The notes under the pieces are model-generated. The model did not search any database and was not told where the DNA came from. It saw nothing but the letters and a program-made list of their open reading frames with translations. Shown one piece after another: positions 7,781-16,093 of a DNA stretch of 62,720 nucleotides. The DNA is from CAYQQU01 sp964419545 (GTDB taxonomy: Bacteria; Bacteroidota; Bacteroidia; Chitinophagales; Saprospiraceae): the NCBI GenBank assembly GCA_964419545.1, contig CAYQQU010000034.1, positions 1 through 62,720 of the forward strand, in the 5' to 3' direction. The translations under genes and the position numbers were made by a program. Each line of letters opens with the position of its first letter. Position 1 is the first letter of the stretch.

Positions 7781-8313
7781 CCGGCCTCAAAGTACCCGGC
7801 GGGCTGAGCATGCTGCTGTATTTCGACAATAAAACCCCGGTTCGCGGCCTCAATTCCTTCCCGGAAGATGAACGCCCGACGGCCCTCAACGCCATCTTCC
7901 AGTTTTACCATTTTATGGTGGCCATCGGCATGTTTCTCATCGCCTTGTCCTTATACGCTGGTTTCCAATGGTGGCGGGGAAAATTGTTCGAACAACGCTG
8001 GCTGCTGTGGGTCTTCGTATTTACGGTCATCCTGCCGCAACTGGCCAATCAATTCGGCTGGTATTCGGCGGAGATGGGACGCCAGCCCTGGGTCGTATAC
8101 GGCCTGCTGCGCACCTCCGACGCCCTCTCGCGCGTGGTGACGGCCAATCAGGTGTTGTTTTCCCTCATCATGTTCACCTTCATCTACACCCTGCTTTTTG
8201 CACTGTTTATCTACCTCCTGAACAAGAAAATCAAGGGCGGCCCCGCAAAAGAGGACTACGAAGAACACCGCCCGGTGCAGGAAGAAATGGTAGGGTCTTT
8301 TGGGAAAAATTAG
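7777..8313 (+). CDS. cydA: Cytochrome bd quinol oxidase subunit I, C-terminal part (frameshifted cydA)
   Basis: Continuation of CydA in the -1 frame relative to the upstream part, overlapping it by 4 bp. It contains FYHFMVAIGM, carrying the Met in the position of the third haem axial ligand, and the invariant GRQPWVVYGLLRT. The nominal GTG start at 7777 is probably not a real initiation site, since it falls inside the conserved quinol loop. AGGAGG just before it is part of codons for Q-E-V and may be a chance ribosome-binding-site look-alike. Key residues are intact on both sides of the shift, so decay is either very recent or absent. Confidence 0.85.
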   Translation: MTGLKVPGGLSMLLYFDNKTPVRGLNSFPEDERPTALNAIFQFYHFMVAIGMFLIALSLYAGFQWWRGKLFEQRWLLWVFVFTVILPQLANQFGWYSAEMGRQPWVVYGLLRTSDALSRVVTANQVLFSLIMFTFIYTLLFALFIYLLNKKIKGGPAKEDYEEHRPVQEEMVGSFGKN

Positions 8314-8388
8314 TACGTAGAACAATCGAGGCATCCGAGGTTCGGCGACCTCCGGGTGTCTGCCATCATATTAGCCGATAAATTCTGC

Positions 8389-8452
8389 GAGCTTGTCTGG
8401 AGGTCGTGCTCCTGAAGCGAAAGACCCGGATTACTACCTCCGGACACAGCTT
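8389..8452. mobile_element. Shortened copy of the 168-bp foldback element
   Basis: GAGCTTGTCTGGAGGTCGTG onward matches about 35 of 42 bases of the left end of the element at 2329-2496. ACTACCTCCGGACACAGCTT matches its inverted right end. The centre is missing, leaving 64 bp with inverted ends. It lies between cydA and cydB. Confidence 0.65.
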
Positions 8453-8470
8453 TAAAAACTGACAACAGTC

Positions 8471-9505
8471 ATGGCGACATTTTTAGGTATCGATTATCCC
8501 ACCCTCTGGTTTCTGGTCATCGGCGGGCTGTTCAGCGGCTACGCCATTCTCGACGGTTTCGATCTGGGGGCGGGCGCCTTACATTTGTTTTTCAGAAAAG
8601 AACAAAGCCGCCGCATCGCGCTCAACGCGATCGGCCCGGTATGGGACGGCAACGAGGTCTGGCTGGTCATCGGCGGCGGCGCACTTTTTGCCGGTTTTCC
8701 CATCGTTTACGCCTCCATGCTCTCTGGGATGTACATCCCGTTCATGTTGTTCCTGATGTTCCTGATCTTCCGGGCCATCTCCATCGAGTTTCGCTCCAAA
8801 GAACCGATGAAGTGGTGGCGGCGGATGTGGGACGTCAGCTATAGCGTCGCGAGCATTATGCTGGCCGTTCTGCTGGGCGTCGTACTCGGGAATATTCTCC
8901 TGGGCGTGGAGATCGGCCCCAACTACGAATTCCAGGGCAATTGGCTGGAATTTCTCAACCCCTACGCGCTGATGGTGGGCGTCACTACCCTGGCCTTGTT
9001 TTCCATGCACGGGGCTATTTATTTGTTGATGAAAACGGAGGGCCGGTTGTTCTCCAAGATCACCGTCCTGCTGCGGCGGGCCATCATCTTTTTTGTGGTG
9101 AGTTTCGGGCTGGTCACGCTCTATACCCTCATTTATATTCCGCACCTGACCGACCGGTTCAAAGAATTGCCTTTTCTGTTCGTCGTGCCCGTACTGGCCT
9201 TTCTCAGCATCGCCAATATCCCGCGGCTGGCCGCCAAGCGCAAGTACTTGCAAGCCTTCATTTTCAGCGCCATTACCCTGGCCCTGCTGCTCATCGTAGT
9301 CGCGATCGAGCTATACCCGGTGATCATTATCTCAACGGTTGCCCCCCAATACAATATCACGGTCTACAATGCGGCGGCTTCCGAAAAGTCACTGGGCATC
9401 ATGCTCACCATCGCAGCCATCGGCGCGCCGCTGGTGTTGACGTATACTGTGTTCGTGTACCGGACGTTTTGGGGGAAGGTGAAGTTGGATGAGACTAGTT
9501 ATTGA
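8471..9505 (+). CDS. cydB: Cytochrome bd quinol oxidase subunit II
   Basis: Subunit II of cytochrome bd, needed for assembly and haem retention alongside CydA. It has 344 residues, the usual length. The N-terminal GYAILDGFDLGAGALHLFF and the following GPVWDGNEVWLVIGGGALFAGFP are diagnostic of the family, followed by seven or eight hydrophobic helices. It lies 157 bp after cydA on the same strand, with a shortened foldback element in between. Its TGA stop (9503-9505) falls inside the first unit of a TTGAGG hexamer array. Confidence 0.95.
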   Translation: MATFLGIDYPTLWFLVIGGLFSGYAILDGFDLGAGALHLFFRKEQSRRIALNAIGPVWDGNEVWLVIGGGALFAGFPIVYASMLSGMYIPFMLFLMFLIFRAISIEFRSKEPMKWWRRMWDVSYSVASIMLAVLLGVVLGNILLGVEIGPNYEFQGNWLEFLNPYALMVGVTTLALFSMHGAIYLLMKTEGRLFSKITVLLRRAIIFFVVSFGLVTLYTLIYIPHLTDRFKELPFLFVVPVLAFLSIANIPRLAAKRKYLQAFIFSAITLALLLIVVAIELYPVIIISTVAPQYNITVYNAAASEKSLGIMLTIAAIGAPLVLTYTVFVYRTFWGKVKLDETSY

Positions 9506-9537
9506 GGTTGAGGTTGAGGTTGAGGTTGAGGTTGAGG
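9502..9537. repeat. TTGAGG hexanucleotide array, six units
   Basis: Six perfect TTGAGG units run from 9502 to 9537 and include the cydB stop codon. The complementary hexamer CCTCAA appears in the 1-393 array and near 19450-19467, and a two-unit TTGAGG copy lies at 62660-62670. The role is unknown; such microsatellites can vary in length between strains. Confidence 0.9.
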
Positions 9538-9666
9538 AAAGGAGGCAGGGCTAGAAATTCGATCAAAACCAACGAAATAGCGCTTCGTCTATTTTTATTA
9601 ATTTTTAACTGAAAATAATTGTTTCAAACAAAAATATAAATTATCTTGCAGCCAAAGCACTCGCTC

Positions 9667-10629
9667 ATGGTTAGCAAGGATATTTTGTGGAAGAGCATTA
9701 TTGAAGATCTGGCGGAAGAGTTCATCCGCTACTTTTTCCCGGATGCGGTCGATCAAATTGACTTTACAAAAGGGTTTGGTTTCCTGGACAAAGAGCTTGA
9801 TACGCTCTTTCCTCAATCGAAATCAAAAAAGCGGCATGCAGATAAACTGATTCAAGCGCATTTGCTGAATGGTCGTGATCAGTGGTTCTTGATACACGTC
9901 GAAATACAGGGCTACCGGGATGGCAGATTTGCGACGCGAATGTTTGAATATGCCTACCGGCTTCGGGACCGGTACCGTAAGCCCCTGACTGCGCTTGCTA
10001 TATATCTGGACCCGGACCCGAAATACCATTTCTCTGAGTATAACGAAACCTATTTCGGGACCGCATTCCACTTTAAGTTTCGCACCTTTGTTGTACCAGC
10101 GTTTGCTCTGGGTGCTTTGCTGAAAGGGGATAACGTTTTTGGGTTCGCTCTGGAAGTCGCACGAGAGGATATTTACGCCAAGAAAAAAAACGATTGGGAC
10201 CGCCTGGCGTTCAAAACGAAACTAGTGCGTTACTTGTTAGAAAACAAGATAGATAAAAATAAAATTCAAAAGCTACTCATATTTATCAAATTTTACACGC
10301 GCTTTGAAGAAAAGGCGTTTTTACGTAAATTTGATGATAGTGTACGGTTAATCTCTAAATTCGAAAAGACTATGGGAATTGAAGAAGCCGTGATCCAGGA
10401 ATTGAAGGCCAAAGCAATTGAAGAAGGTCGAGCGGAGGGTCGAGCGGAAGGTCGAGCGGAAGGTCGAGCGGAAGGTCGAGCGGAAGGTCGAGCGGAAGGT
10501 TTTTCCGAAAAGGAATACATCGTGGTAGCCCGTGGCCATGAACGCGGTATGCCGCCTGAAGACATCGCCTTCATTGCCGATATGCCCCTGGAGCGGGTGC
10601 TAGCCATCATCCAGAAGCTGAATAGATAA
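9667..10629 (+). CDS. Rpn/COG5464-type PD-(D/E)XK nuclease family protein with GRAE repeats
   Basis: About 320 residues, resembling the COG5464/Rpn group of recombination-promoting nucleases once annotated as transposases. The nuclease-like core lies at about residues 40-130, with DKLIQAHLLNGRDQWFLIHVEIQGYRD; an acidic residue followed by E-x-Q replaces the canonical E-x-K, as is common in this group. Residues 250-277 contain six GRAE units from a 72-bp DNA repeat, followed by a short helical tail (MPLERVLAIIQKLNR). ATG 9667 is preferred over TTG 9646. Codon usage and base composition are more AT-rich than in the neighbours, suggesting later acquisition. No partner gene is apparent. Confidence 0.75.
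   Translation: MVSKDILWKSIIEDLAEEFIRYFFPDAVDQIDFTKGFGFLDKELDTLFPQSKSKKRHADKLIQAHLLNGRDQWFLIHVEIQGYRDGRFATRMFEYAYRLRDRYRKPLTALAIYLDPDPKYHFSEYNETYFGTAFHFKFRTFVVPAFALGALLKGDNVFGFALEVAREDIYAKKKNDWDRLAFKTKLVRYLLENKIDKNKIQKLLIFIKFYTRFEEKAFLRKFDDSVRLISKFEKTMGIEEAVIQELKAKAIEEGRAEGRAEGRAEGRAEGRAEGRAEGFSEKEYIVVARGHERGMPPEDIAFIADMPLERVLAIIQKLNR
10426..10497 (+). repeat. 12-bp coding tandem repeat (GGTCGAGCGGAA), six units
   Basis: Six 12-bp units, the first ending AG rather than AA, encode six GRAE tetrapeptides in the Rpn-type protein. Because 12 is a multiple of 3, changes in copy number would lengthen or shorten the linker without breaking the frame. Confidence 0.95.
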
Positions 10630-10941
10630 AGGGAATAAACACTGCTAAAGGGGCGGTCTAGAGTCTGGGCTCCGGCAGCGCGTCCCCGATCTTCCAGGGA
10701 AGTGTTTGATTATCGGCTTTAGGCATACCAGCAACTCCACAGCTATAATTCTTCTTTTCCACCGATGGCCGTTCCCAAATGGTAAAATCAAACCATCTTT
10801 TGTTGTAGTCTGACGGCCATGGGAGCAGACGTCATGATTCCCAATTCTTCCCTTCTTCGGGATCCTACCAATTTCCGCTCGCTCCACTCAACTTTTCAAC
10901 TTCGAAAACACTTATATACAAACAATCTTTCCTACATCGCT
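10630..10941. other. Intergenic interval, nothing recognised
   Basis: 312 bp between the Rpn-type gene and the serine acetyltransferase. I see no convincing gene, hairpin terminator or known RNA. The frame of the acetyltransferase is open upstream of 10942, but its first 41 codons resemble nothing in the family. Confidence 0.5.
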
Positions 10942-11766
10942 ATGGAAAAAGAATTCATCCGCCAGTTGTACGCCGTCCACCAGTCTGCCAAAAGAATTCC
11001 GGCGCCAACCCTCGTCTGCAGTTGGTTGGAAGGTCTTCTGGAGTTGCTTTTCCCCGAATTCTCCAACCACCGTTTCCAGAACATCCGGGAGTTTGAGCAC
11101 CACTACCAGAGCCTGCGCCTGGAATTGCTGAAAATACTGGATACCCTCGACGATCCCGTCGCTGCTTCGGCGGAAGAACTGGAAAAAGCCTTCATGGACC
11201 AGGTGCCCAGGGTGCGCGAGCTGCTGGTGAAAGATGCACAAGCCATCTGCGAAGGCGACCCGGCGGCGGTCAACGTCACCGAAGTCATCCGCTCTTATCC
11301 CGGCTTCTACGCTATTGCCGTGCACCGGCTGGCCCACGAATTTTACGGCCTCGGCGTTCCGCTGATCCCGCGCATCCTCACCGAAGACGCCCACAGCAAA
11401 ACCGGCATCGACATACATCCCGCAGCTGAAATCGGCGAAAGCTTCTGCATCGACCACGGCACCGGCGTCGTCATCGGCGAGACCTGCGAAATCGGCAACC
11501 ACGTCAAAATCTATCAGGGCGTCACCCTCGGCGCCCTCAGCGTGGATAAATCGATGGCCCAAACCAAACGCCATCCCACCATTCAGGACAATGTCGTCAT
11601 CTACGCCGGTGCTACCATCCTCGGCGGCAATACCGTCATCGGCCACGACAGCGTCATCGGCGGCAGCGTCTGGTTGACGAAAAGCGTGGCGCCCTACACC
11701 CGCGTATACTACGAGGGCTATACCCGGCAGCATCTGCAGCAGGATGCTTCTTCTGAGGTGATTTGA
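10942..11766 (+). CDS. Serine O-acetyltransferase (CysE/EpsC type)
   Basis: Transfers acetyl from acetyl-CoA to L-serine, making O-acetylserine for cysteine synthesis in the cytoplasm. About 274 residues: an N-terminal helical domain and a C-terminal left-handed beta-helix of hexapeptide repeats. The family signature is clear at about residues 155-195: TGIDIHPAAEIGESFCIDHG followed by GVVIGETCEIGNHVKIYQGV; catalytic Asp/His lie in IDHG. Start chosen at MEKEFIRQLY. No cysK lies next to it, so the pathway is completed elsewhere. Confidence 0.92.
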   Translation: MEKEFIRQLYAVHQSAKRIPAPTLVCSWLEGLLELLFPEFSNHRFQNIREFEHHYQSLRLELLKILDTLDDPVAASAEELEKAFMDQVPRVRELLVKDAQAICEGDPAAVNVTEVIRSYPGFYAIAVHRLAHEFYGLGVPLIPRILTEDAHSKTGIDIHPAAEIGESFCIDHGTGVVIGETCEIGNHVKIYQGVTLGALSVDKSMAQTKRHPTIQDNVVIYAGATILGGNTVIGHDSVIGGSVWLTKSVAPYTRVYYEGYTRQHLQQDASSEVI

Positions 11767-12366
11767 CCGCTCCATTTTGGCATAAAATCAAAAAATATAC
11801 CAGAAAAATCGATCTGTCCGTTTACACTTTCGGAGCTCAGCCCAATAAAAGTGGGGGTCAGCACGGGTCACCGCCCCGGGAAAATCTCTTTATGGCAAAT
11901 GACCCAAATCACATTTGGAAAAAATAATTAAAAAAAATTTTTATTCTACTGTAATTTTTCCCCATAAGGGGCGTTACAAAATTGTGATACACGACACTCT
12001 TATTCGAAAACCGCCATTCGGCGGGAACGAGCAAACAGATTTTTTAACCAGTAAACATTTTATTATGACCAATTTGAATGTAGGATGGCTACGCACCATC
12101 CAAGACGTCAGCGGCGGCAGCCATTTTCCGGACGGGCGAGTACCTATTGAGGTTTTTCACCGCCCTTTACCCTTACAACCCTGCTTTTGTCCGCCAGTAG
12201 AACGCTATTGCGGAATTCGAGGAATTAGGTTTGAAGATTGGGCGCCCAACATGGGATCCGGATCCAGGATTTTGAAATTCTTTATGCTAAGCCGGGCAGG
12301 CGGAGTGAATAGCCTGCGAGCACAATCGTCTCGCTCCTGACGTAAAACTGAAGTAGTGCTTGCATG
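11767..12366. other. 600-bp AT-rich interval without a supported gene
   Basis: Between cysE and the end of the TIR gene. It includes small palindromes CCAAATcacATTTGG (about 11903-11917) and CCGCCattCGGCGG (about 12010-12023) and long A/T runs near 11920-11960. An open frame ending at 12340 (best ATG at 12064) encodes a peptide I cannot match to any family and has an unusual composition, so I do not call it. It may be a gene remnant. Confidence 0.5.
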
Positions 12367-13122
12367 CTATTCCTCGCCATCCTTCCCTAGCGTAAATTGC
12401 AAAGCACGATCGAAATCCGATCCCATCTTCTTTCCTTTCTGGGTTAATTTCCAACGAGTTCTGTTAGTTACTTTTTTCTTTTCGGCAAAACCGAGCTTTT
12501 CCATTTCGTTCAGCGACTGGAAAACGAACCGTCGGTTTTTGATGCCGGCGCTTTTGTGAATATCCGAAACCGTCAAAACGGGCTCGGCGCCGTCGTTGCG
12601 ATACAGTATCAGCAGCACCAGCGACTGGGCCAGCGATAACCTGAGGTGTTCCGCTGCGGTAGGTTGCTTCGGCGATACCGGCGGCATGATCTCCAATATT
12701 CGCCGCGAAAGCTTTACGAATAAAGCCCCCCACTCGTCTTTGTCCATAGCCGTCAACGGGCGGTCGGGGGAGTTGACCGGCTGAAAATCGGCAATCATCG
12801 ACTCGCGGAACATACAATGACTGACCACGACGGGCAGAATTTTTGCACCGTCCTTATCGGCGGCCCGCAACAGCTTCGGCAGGGTCTCCTGGTAAATAAC
12901 GTCGGACGATAAATAATGGGGGCTAACCAGCAGAACTGCTACTTTGGCGGAATGGATGGCATTATGCATGGCCTTGCGCCAGTCGAGGCCGGGATCGACC
13001 TTAGAGTCGTCCCAAATGAAAAAGTCGTAATGTCTTTCGAGAAAGGTCAGGTGGACACGCAGCTCGTGAAACCAGGCCTGATCCCTGCGATCGTAACTGA
13101 TGAAAACGCCGCTTCTGCTCAT
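12367..13122 (-). CDS. TIR-domain protein with C-terminal winged helix
   Basis: 251 residues. An N-terminal TIR domain (about 1-135) opens with GVFISYDRRDQAWFHELRVH, has DDSKVDPGLDWRKAM in the BB-loop region, and AKVAVLLVSPHYLSSD followed by E79 in the position of the catalytic Glu of TIR NAD+ hydrolases. Residues of about 160-251 look like a winged helix of MarR type (VSDIHKSAGIKNRRFVFQSL, then a basic wing). TIR domains in bacteria often cleave NAD+ or make signalling nucleotides during phage defence, so a defence or stress role is possible but unproven here. It lies 93 bp downstream of the photolyase-like gene on the same strand. No signal peptide. Confidence 0.8.
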   Translation of the reverse strand: MSRSGVFISYDRRDQAWFHELRVHLTFLERHYDFFIWDDSKVDPGLDWRKAMHNAIHSAKVAVLLVSPHYLSSDVIYQETLPKLLRAADKDGAKILPVVVSHCMFRESMIADFQPVNSPDRPLTAMDKDEWGALFVKLSRRILEIMPPVSPKQPTAAEHLRLSLAQSLVLLILYRNDGAEPVLTVSDIHKSAGIKNRRFVFQSLNEMEKLGFAEKKKVTNRTRWKLTQKGKKMGSDFDRALQFTLGKDGEE

Positions 13123-13215
13123 CGCGGTGATGTTTTGGGGATGGTAAACCGTGACCGTTGTCAGATAAAAAATCTAAATATAGAAAAAAACACCGCAAGT
13201 ATGTTTGACTGTCCC

Positions 13216-14532
13216 TCAAAAGAACTGATCCAGCATAGCTGCCGGCGGAGGCGTCCGCCCGTTGCCGTCCAGCCAAAGCTGGCGATAGGCCCCGTCCCCG
13301 TCGTACATCGACGCTTGCTTTTTGGTGTTGAACACCCGGTCGCGGGGGTCGTTGCCCACCCCGCCGGCGTACATCCAGTTGCCGTAATTACTGGCCGGGT
13401 CATAATCGATGAGTAACGATTCGAACCAGGCCGCCCCCTTGCGCCAGTCCTCCCTGAGCTGATGCACCAGGTAGGAAGCCACGTTCTGCCGCCCCCGGTT
13501 GCTCATAAAACCGGTGTAGAGCAGTTCTCGCATATTGGCGTCCACGAAGCGATCGCCCGTCTGCCCCGTTTGCCATTTCTCAAAAATGCGGGGTTTGTCC
13601 TGCCAGTCCACACTTTTATCCTGAATGCCGCCCGGGAAAAATATTTTGCGGCCATACCGCATCGCCACGAATTTGAAATAATCGCGCCAAAGCAATTCGA
13701 ATTTCACCCAGTACGTAGAGCTGTTGGAGGTTCTTTCCGATTCGTATGCTTCTACTTCGTGGTAGATAGCACGGGGCGAAATGCTGCCGTTGGCGAGCCA
13801 GGGAGAGAATTTGGTAGAATAATCGCCGCCGATTAGTCCGTTGCGCGTCTTTTTATACGACGCGACGGCGTCGGAATCCCATAAGTAGTGATCGAGGCGG
13901 CGGTAGGCGGCCATAGCGCCTCCTTGGAACGCCAGCACCCGGCGCTCATCGGGCGGCGGCGTTTCCAAACCGAGACCGTCGGGAGTGGGCAATTCCGCCG
14001 GAGGCAATTCCGGGCTGACAATCTCTCCGGGCGCCTCCACCAGGGGGCGTACCCGGCTGTACTTTTCTACGCGTTTGCGAAACTGGGTGAACACGTCGGG
14101 CAACTGCTCGGTGGCGAAAGGAACGTCATCCGGGTGAATCAACGTACTGCCGTGGTGCAGCGAAAGATCGACTTTTTCGGCAATGTCCTGTTCTGCGCGA
14201 ATTTCCTCGTGGGTGTAGGCCTTGGCGGCGAATACCTGCCCACACTGATACTTCGCGGCCAATTCCGGTATTACCTGCTCCGGCAAACCCCGCACTATCT
14301 GCAACCGGCTCCCCTTCTCCGCCAGGTGATCCGCCAGATCCTGCAGGCTCTCCAGCAAAAATTGCAGCCGGTAAGGGCCCATCCGCAGGAAACCCCAGCG
14401 ATCGCGTTGCAGCAGCCGTTCGTCTAATACAAATACCGGTACTATCGCCTCACTGCCGGCGACGGCCGCCGCCAGTGCGGGGTTGTCGTTCAATCGCAGA
14501 TCATCGCGAAACCACAGCAATCCTCTTTTCAT
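13216..14532 (-). CDS. Cryptochrome DASH / photolyase-family flavoprotein
   Basis: FAD-containing blue-light protein of the Cry-DASH subfamily; known members repair cyclobutane dimers in single-stranded DNA. 438 residues, typical for the subfamily. The N-terminal antenna domain starts RGLLWFRDDLRLNDNPAL. The FAD-binding region carries RRLDHYLW, SPWLANGSISPRAIYHEV, TGFMSNRGRQNVASYL and DYDPASNYGNWMYAGGVGND, the last two characteristic of DASH proteins. It starts 59 bp after the upstream MFS gene on the same strand, so MFS, Cry-DASH and possibly TIR may be one transcript. Confidence 0.93.
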   Translation of the reverse strand: MKRGLLWFRDDLRLNDNPALAAAVAGSEAIVPVFVLDERLLQRDRWGFLRMGPYRLQFLLESLQDLADHLAEKGSRLQIVRGLPEQVIPELAAKYQCGQVFAAKAYTHEEIRAEQDIAEKVDLSLHHGSTLIHPDDVPFATEQLPDVFTQFRKRVEKYSRVRPLVEAPGEIVSPELPPAELPTPDGLGLETPPPDERRVLAFQGGAMAAYRRLDHYLWDSDAVASYKKTRNGLIGGDYSTKFSPWLANGSISPRAIYHEVEAYESERTSNSSTYWVKFELLWRDYFKFVAMRYGRKIFFPGGIQDKSVDWQDKPRIFEKWQTGQTGDRFVDANMRELLYTGFMSNRGRQNVASYLVHQLREDWRKGAAWFESLLIDYDPASNYGNWMYAGGVGNDPRDRVFNTKKQASMYDGDGAYRQLWLDGNGRTPPPAAMLDQFF

Positions 14533-14591
14533 ATTGTTCTGAAAATTTTGGAATCAGCCTGTTAACACGAGCTGACGGAAAAGGTTCCGGC

Positions 14592-15797
14592 TCACTCCGC
14601 GGTATCCTCGGCGCCTTTCGGGCGAAAAGCGAGGATGAAGAATAGGGCCGCCGCCGCTCCGACCGCAGCGGGTACGCTCCAGATAGCCGGCCAGTAGTGT
14701 TGATGCAAGCCCGTGGTGAAAAAATTGACCACTTCACCGGCGACGACGGTGCCCAGTAGGGCGCCCAGGCCCTGGGTGGCCAGGCTGATCAGGCCTTGGA
14801 TGGTGCTGCGCAGCGATTCCGGCACATGGCGGTCCAGGAAGATCTGGGTGGCCAGCACGGTAAAATTGAAGGCTAGGCCGTGCAGCAGGATACCCAGGTA
14901 AAGTCCGGGCGTCGCCCCGGAAGCCGCACCCCAGGCGAAGAAGGTGTACCGAAGCCCCCAGGCCAGCAAGCCCAGAAACAAAATGCGCCGCATGCCCAGA
15001 TGCCGGAAGAAAAAAGGCAGCGCCAGCATCACCGCGATTTCCGTCACCTGCCCCAGCGCCATCTTCCCGGCCGAACCGGCCACGCCCTGTTCGGTCAGAA
15101 AAGGGTTGACAAAACTGTAGTAAAAACTGGCAGGAATAGAGATCAGCACCAGCGCAATGATCAACACCACGATGTTGCGACGCCGAAACAGCTGGCGCAT
15201 ATCGGGGCCGAAGAACAGCGACCCCGCCCGAAAAGGCCCGCGCGCGCCCGGCGGCGGCGTGTGGGGCAGCGTAAAGCAGTACCCCCCCAGCACCAGCGCC
15301 GTACTCCCGGCAATGCGCATGGGTAAGGCCAGCGCTTCGGCATTCAGCAAACTGACCAGGCCGCCGGCCAGTATCCAGCCGATGGTGCCCCACACCCGGA
15401 TGCGCGGAAAATCGCGCCGACCGTCGCGGATATGGTGGAAACAGAGCGCATTCGTCAGCGCCATCGTCGGCATGAACAGCAAAGCATAAAGCAACATGAC
15501 GGGATAGAACAGGACAAACACCTTTATTGTCGATAACAGCAGCAAAGTCGCACCACCCGCCAGATGCAGCCCGGCCAGCATCCGCTCCGACGCCCAGAGC
15601 CGGTCGGCCAGACGCCCCATCAGGAAAGGCGTTACCGTAGCGGCAATGGCCATAGCGCCGTAGCTCAGGCCGACTTCCCGGCCGCTGAACCCCAGGTTCT
15701 GCAAGAGGTAGGTGCCCGCTGTCACAAACCAGGAGCCGTGAACGAAATACTGCAAAAACTGCAGCAGGGATAATCGCCAGTATCGTTGTCGTTGCAT
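14592..15797 (-). CDS. MFS transporter, nucleoside:H+ symporter (NupG/XapB-like) family
   Basis: About 401 residues and 12 hydrophobic helices. The N-terminal LSLLQFLQYFVHGSWFVTAG and GRLADRLWASERMLAG resemble the nucleoside:proton symporter family, and FPRIRVWGTIGWILAGG matches the conserved loop region. It probably imports nucleosides or related compounds at the inner membrane; specificity is inferred from the family only. The start at MQRQRYW is preferred over a TTG three codons upstream. It is divergent from the tricorn-like protease gene and heads the Cry-DASH strand cluster. Confidence 0.82.
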   Translation of the reverse strand: MQRQRYWRLSLLQFLQYFVHGSWFVTAGTYLLQNLGFSGREVGLSYGAMAIAATVTPFLMGRLADRLWASERMLAGLHLAGGATLLLLSTIKVFVLFYPVMLLYALLFMPTMALTNALCFHHIRDGRRDFPRIRVWGTIGWILAGGLVSLLNAEALALPMRIAGSTALVLGGYCFTLPHTPPPGARGPFRAGSLFFGPDMRQLFRRRNIVVLIIALVLISIPASFYYSFVNPFLTEQGVAGSAGKMALGQVTEIAVMLALPFFFRHLGMRRILFLGLLAWGLRYTFFAWGAASGATPGLYLGILLHGLAFNFTVLATQIFLDRHVPESLRSTIQGLISLATQGLGALLGTVVAGEVVNFFTTGLHQHYWPAIWSVPAAVGAAAALFFILAFRPKGAEDTAE

Positions 15798-16093
15798 TGC
15801 CCGCAAAGGTAGGAAAGCGGAATTACAAGTTCAGCCGGCTCCGCTATACCACCCGGGCAACCGCATGGCTACCTATCGATGGCCCTAAAATTTTCGGGGA
15901 GCGGAAGGAAAAATCCTCGCTATTCCTGCTTTTTCGAGTTCCAAAAATTACCGGTTTCGGCCCAGCCCGATCAGCTCATCGAAAAAAAATGACAATTGGT
16001 AGAGTTTGGCGGCGATCTTACGGATCACATCGGCCGATTTCTTATTTTAGCCTAGTTTTATTGATTAGCAGTGATAAAAAACCTTGTTGTGCC

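Noticed and set aside
9667..10629. Rpn-type gene as an active transposon
   Set aside because: No terminal inverted repeats or target duplications are visible around it; the family is a nuclease group, not a classical insertion sequence.
11915..12340. Open frame of 141 codons
   Set aside because: No family match that I can see, a TTG start in an A-rich stretch and odd composition; listed only as an unexplained interval.
13420..13436. GATTCGAACC string as a tRNA T-loop
   Set aside because: It lies inside the Cry-DASH coding sequence and no cloverleaf surrounds it.
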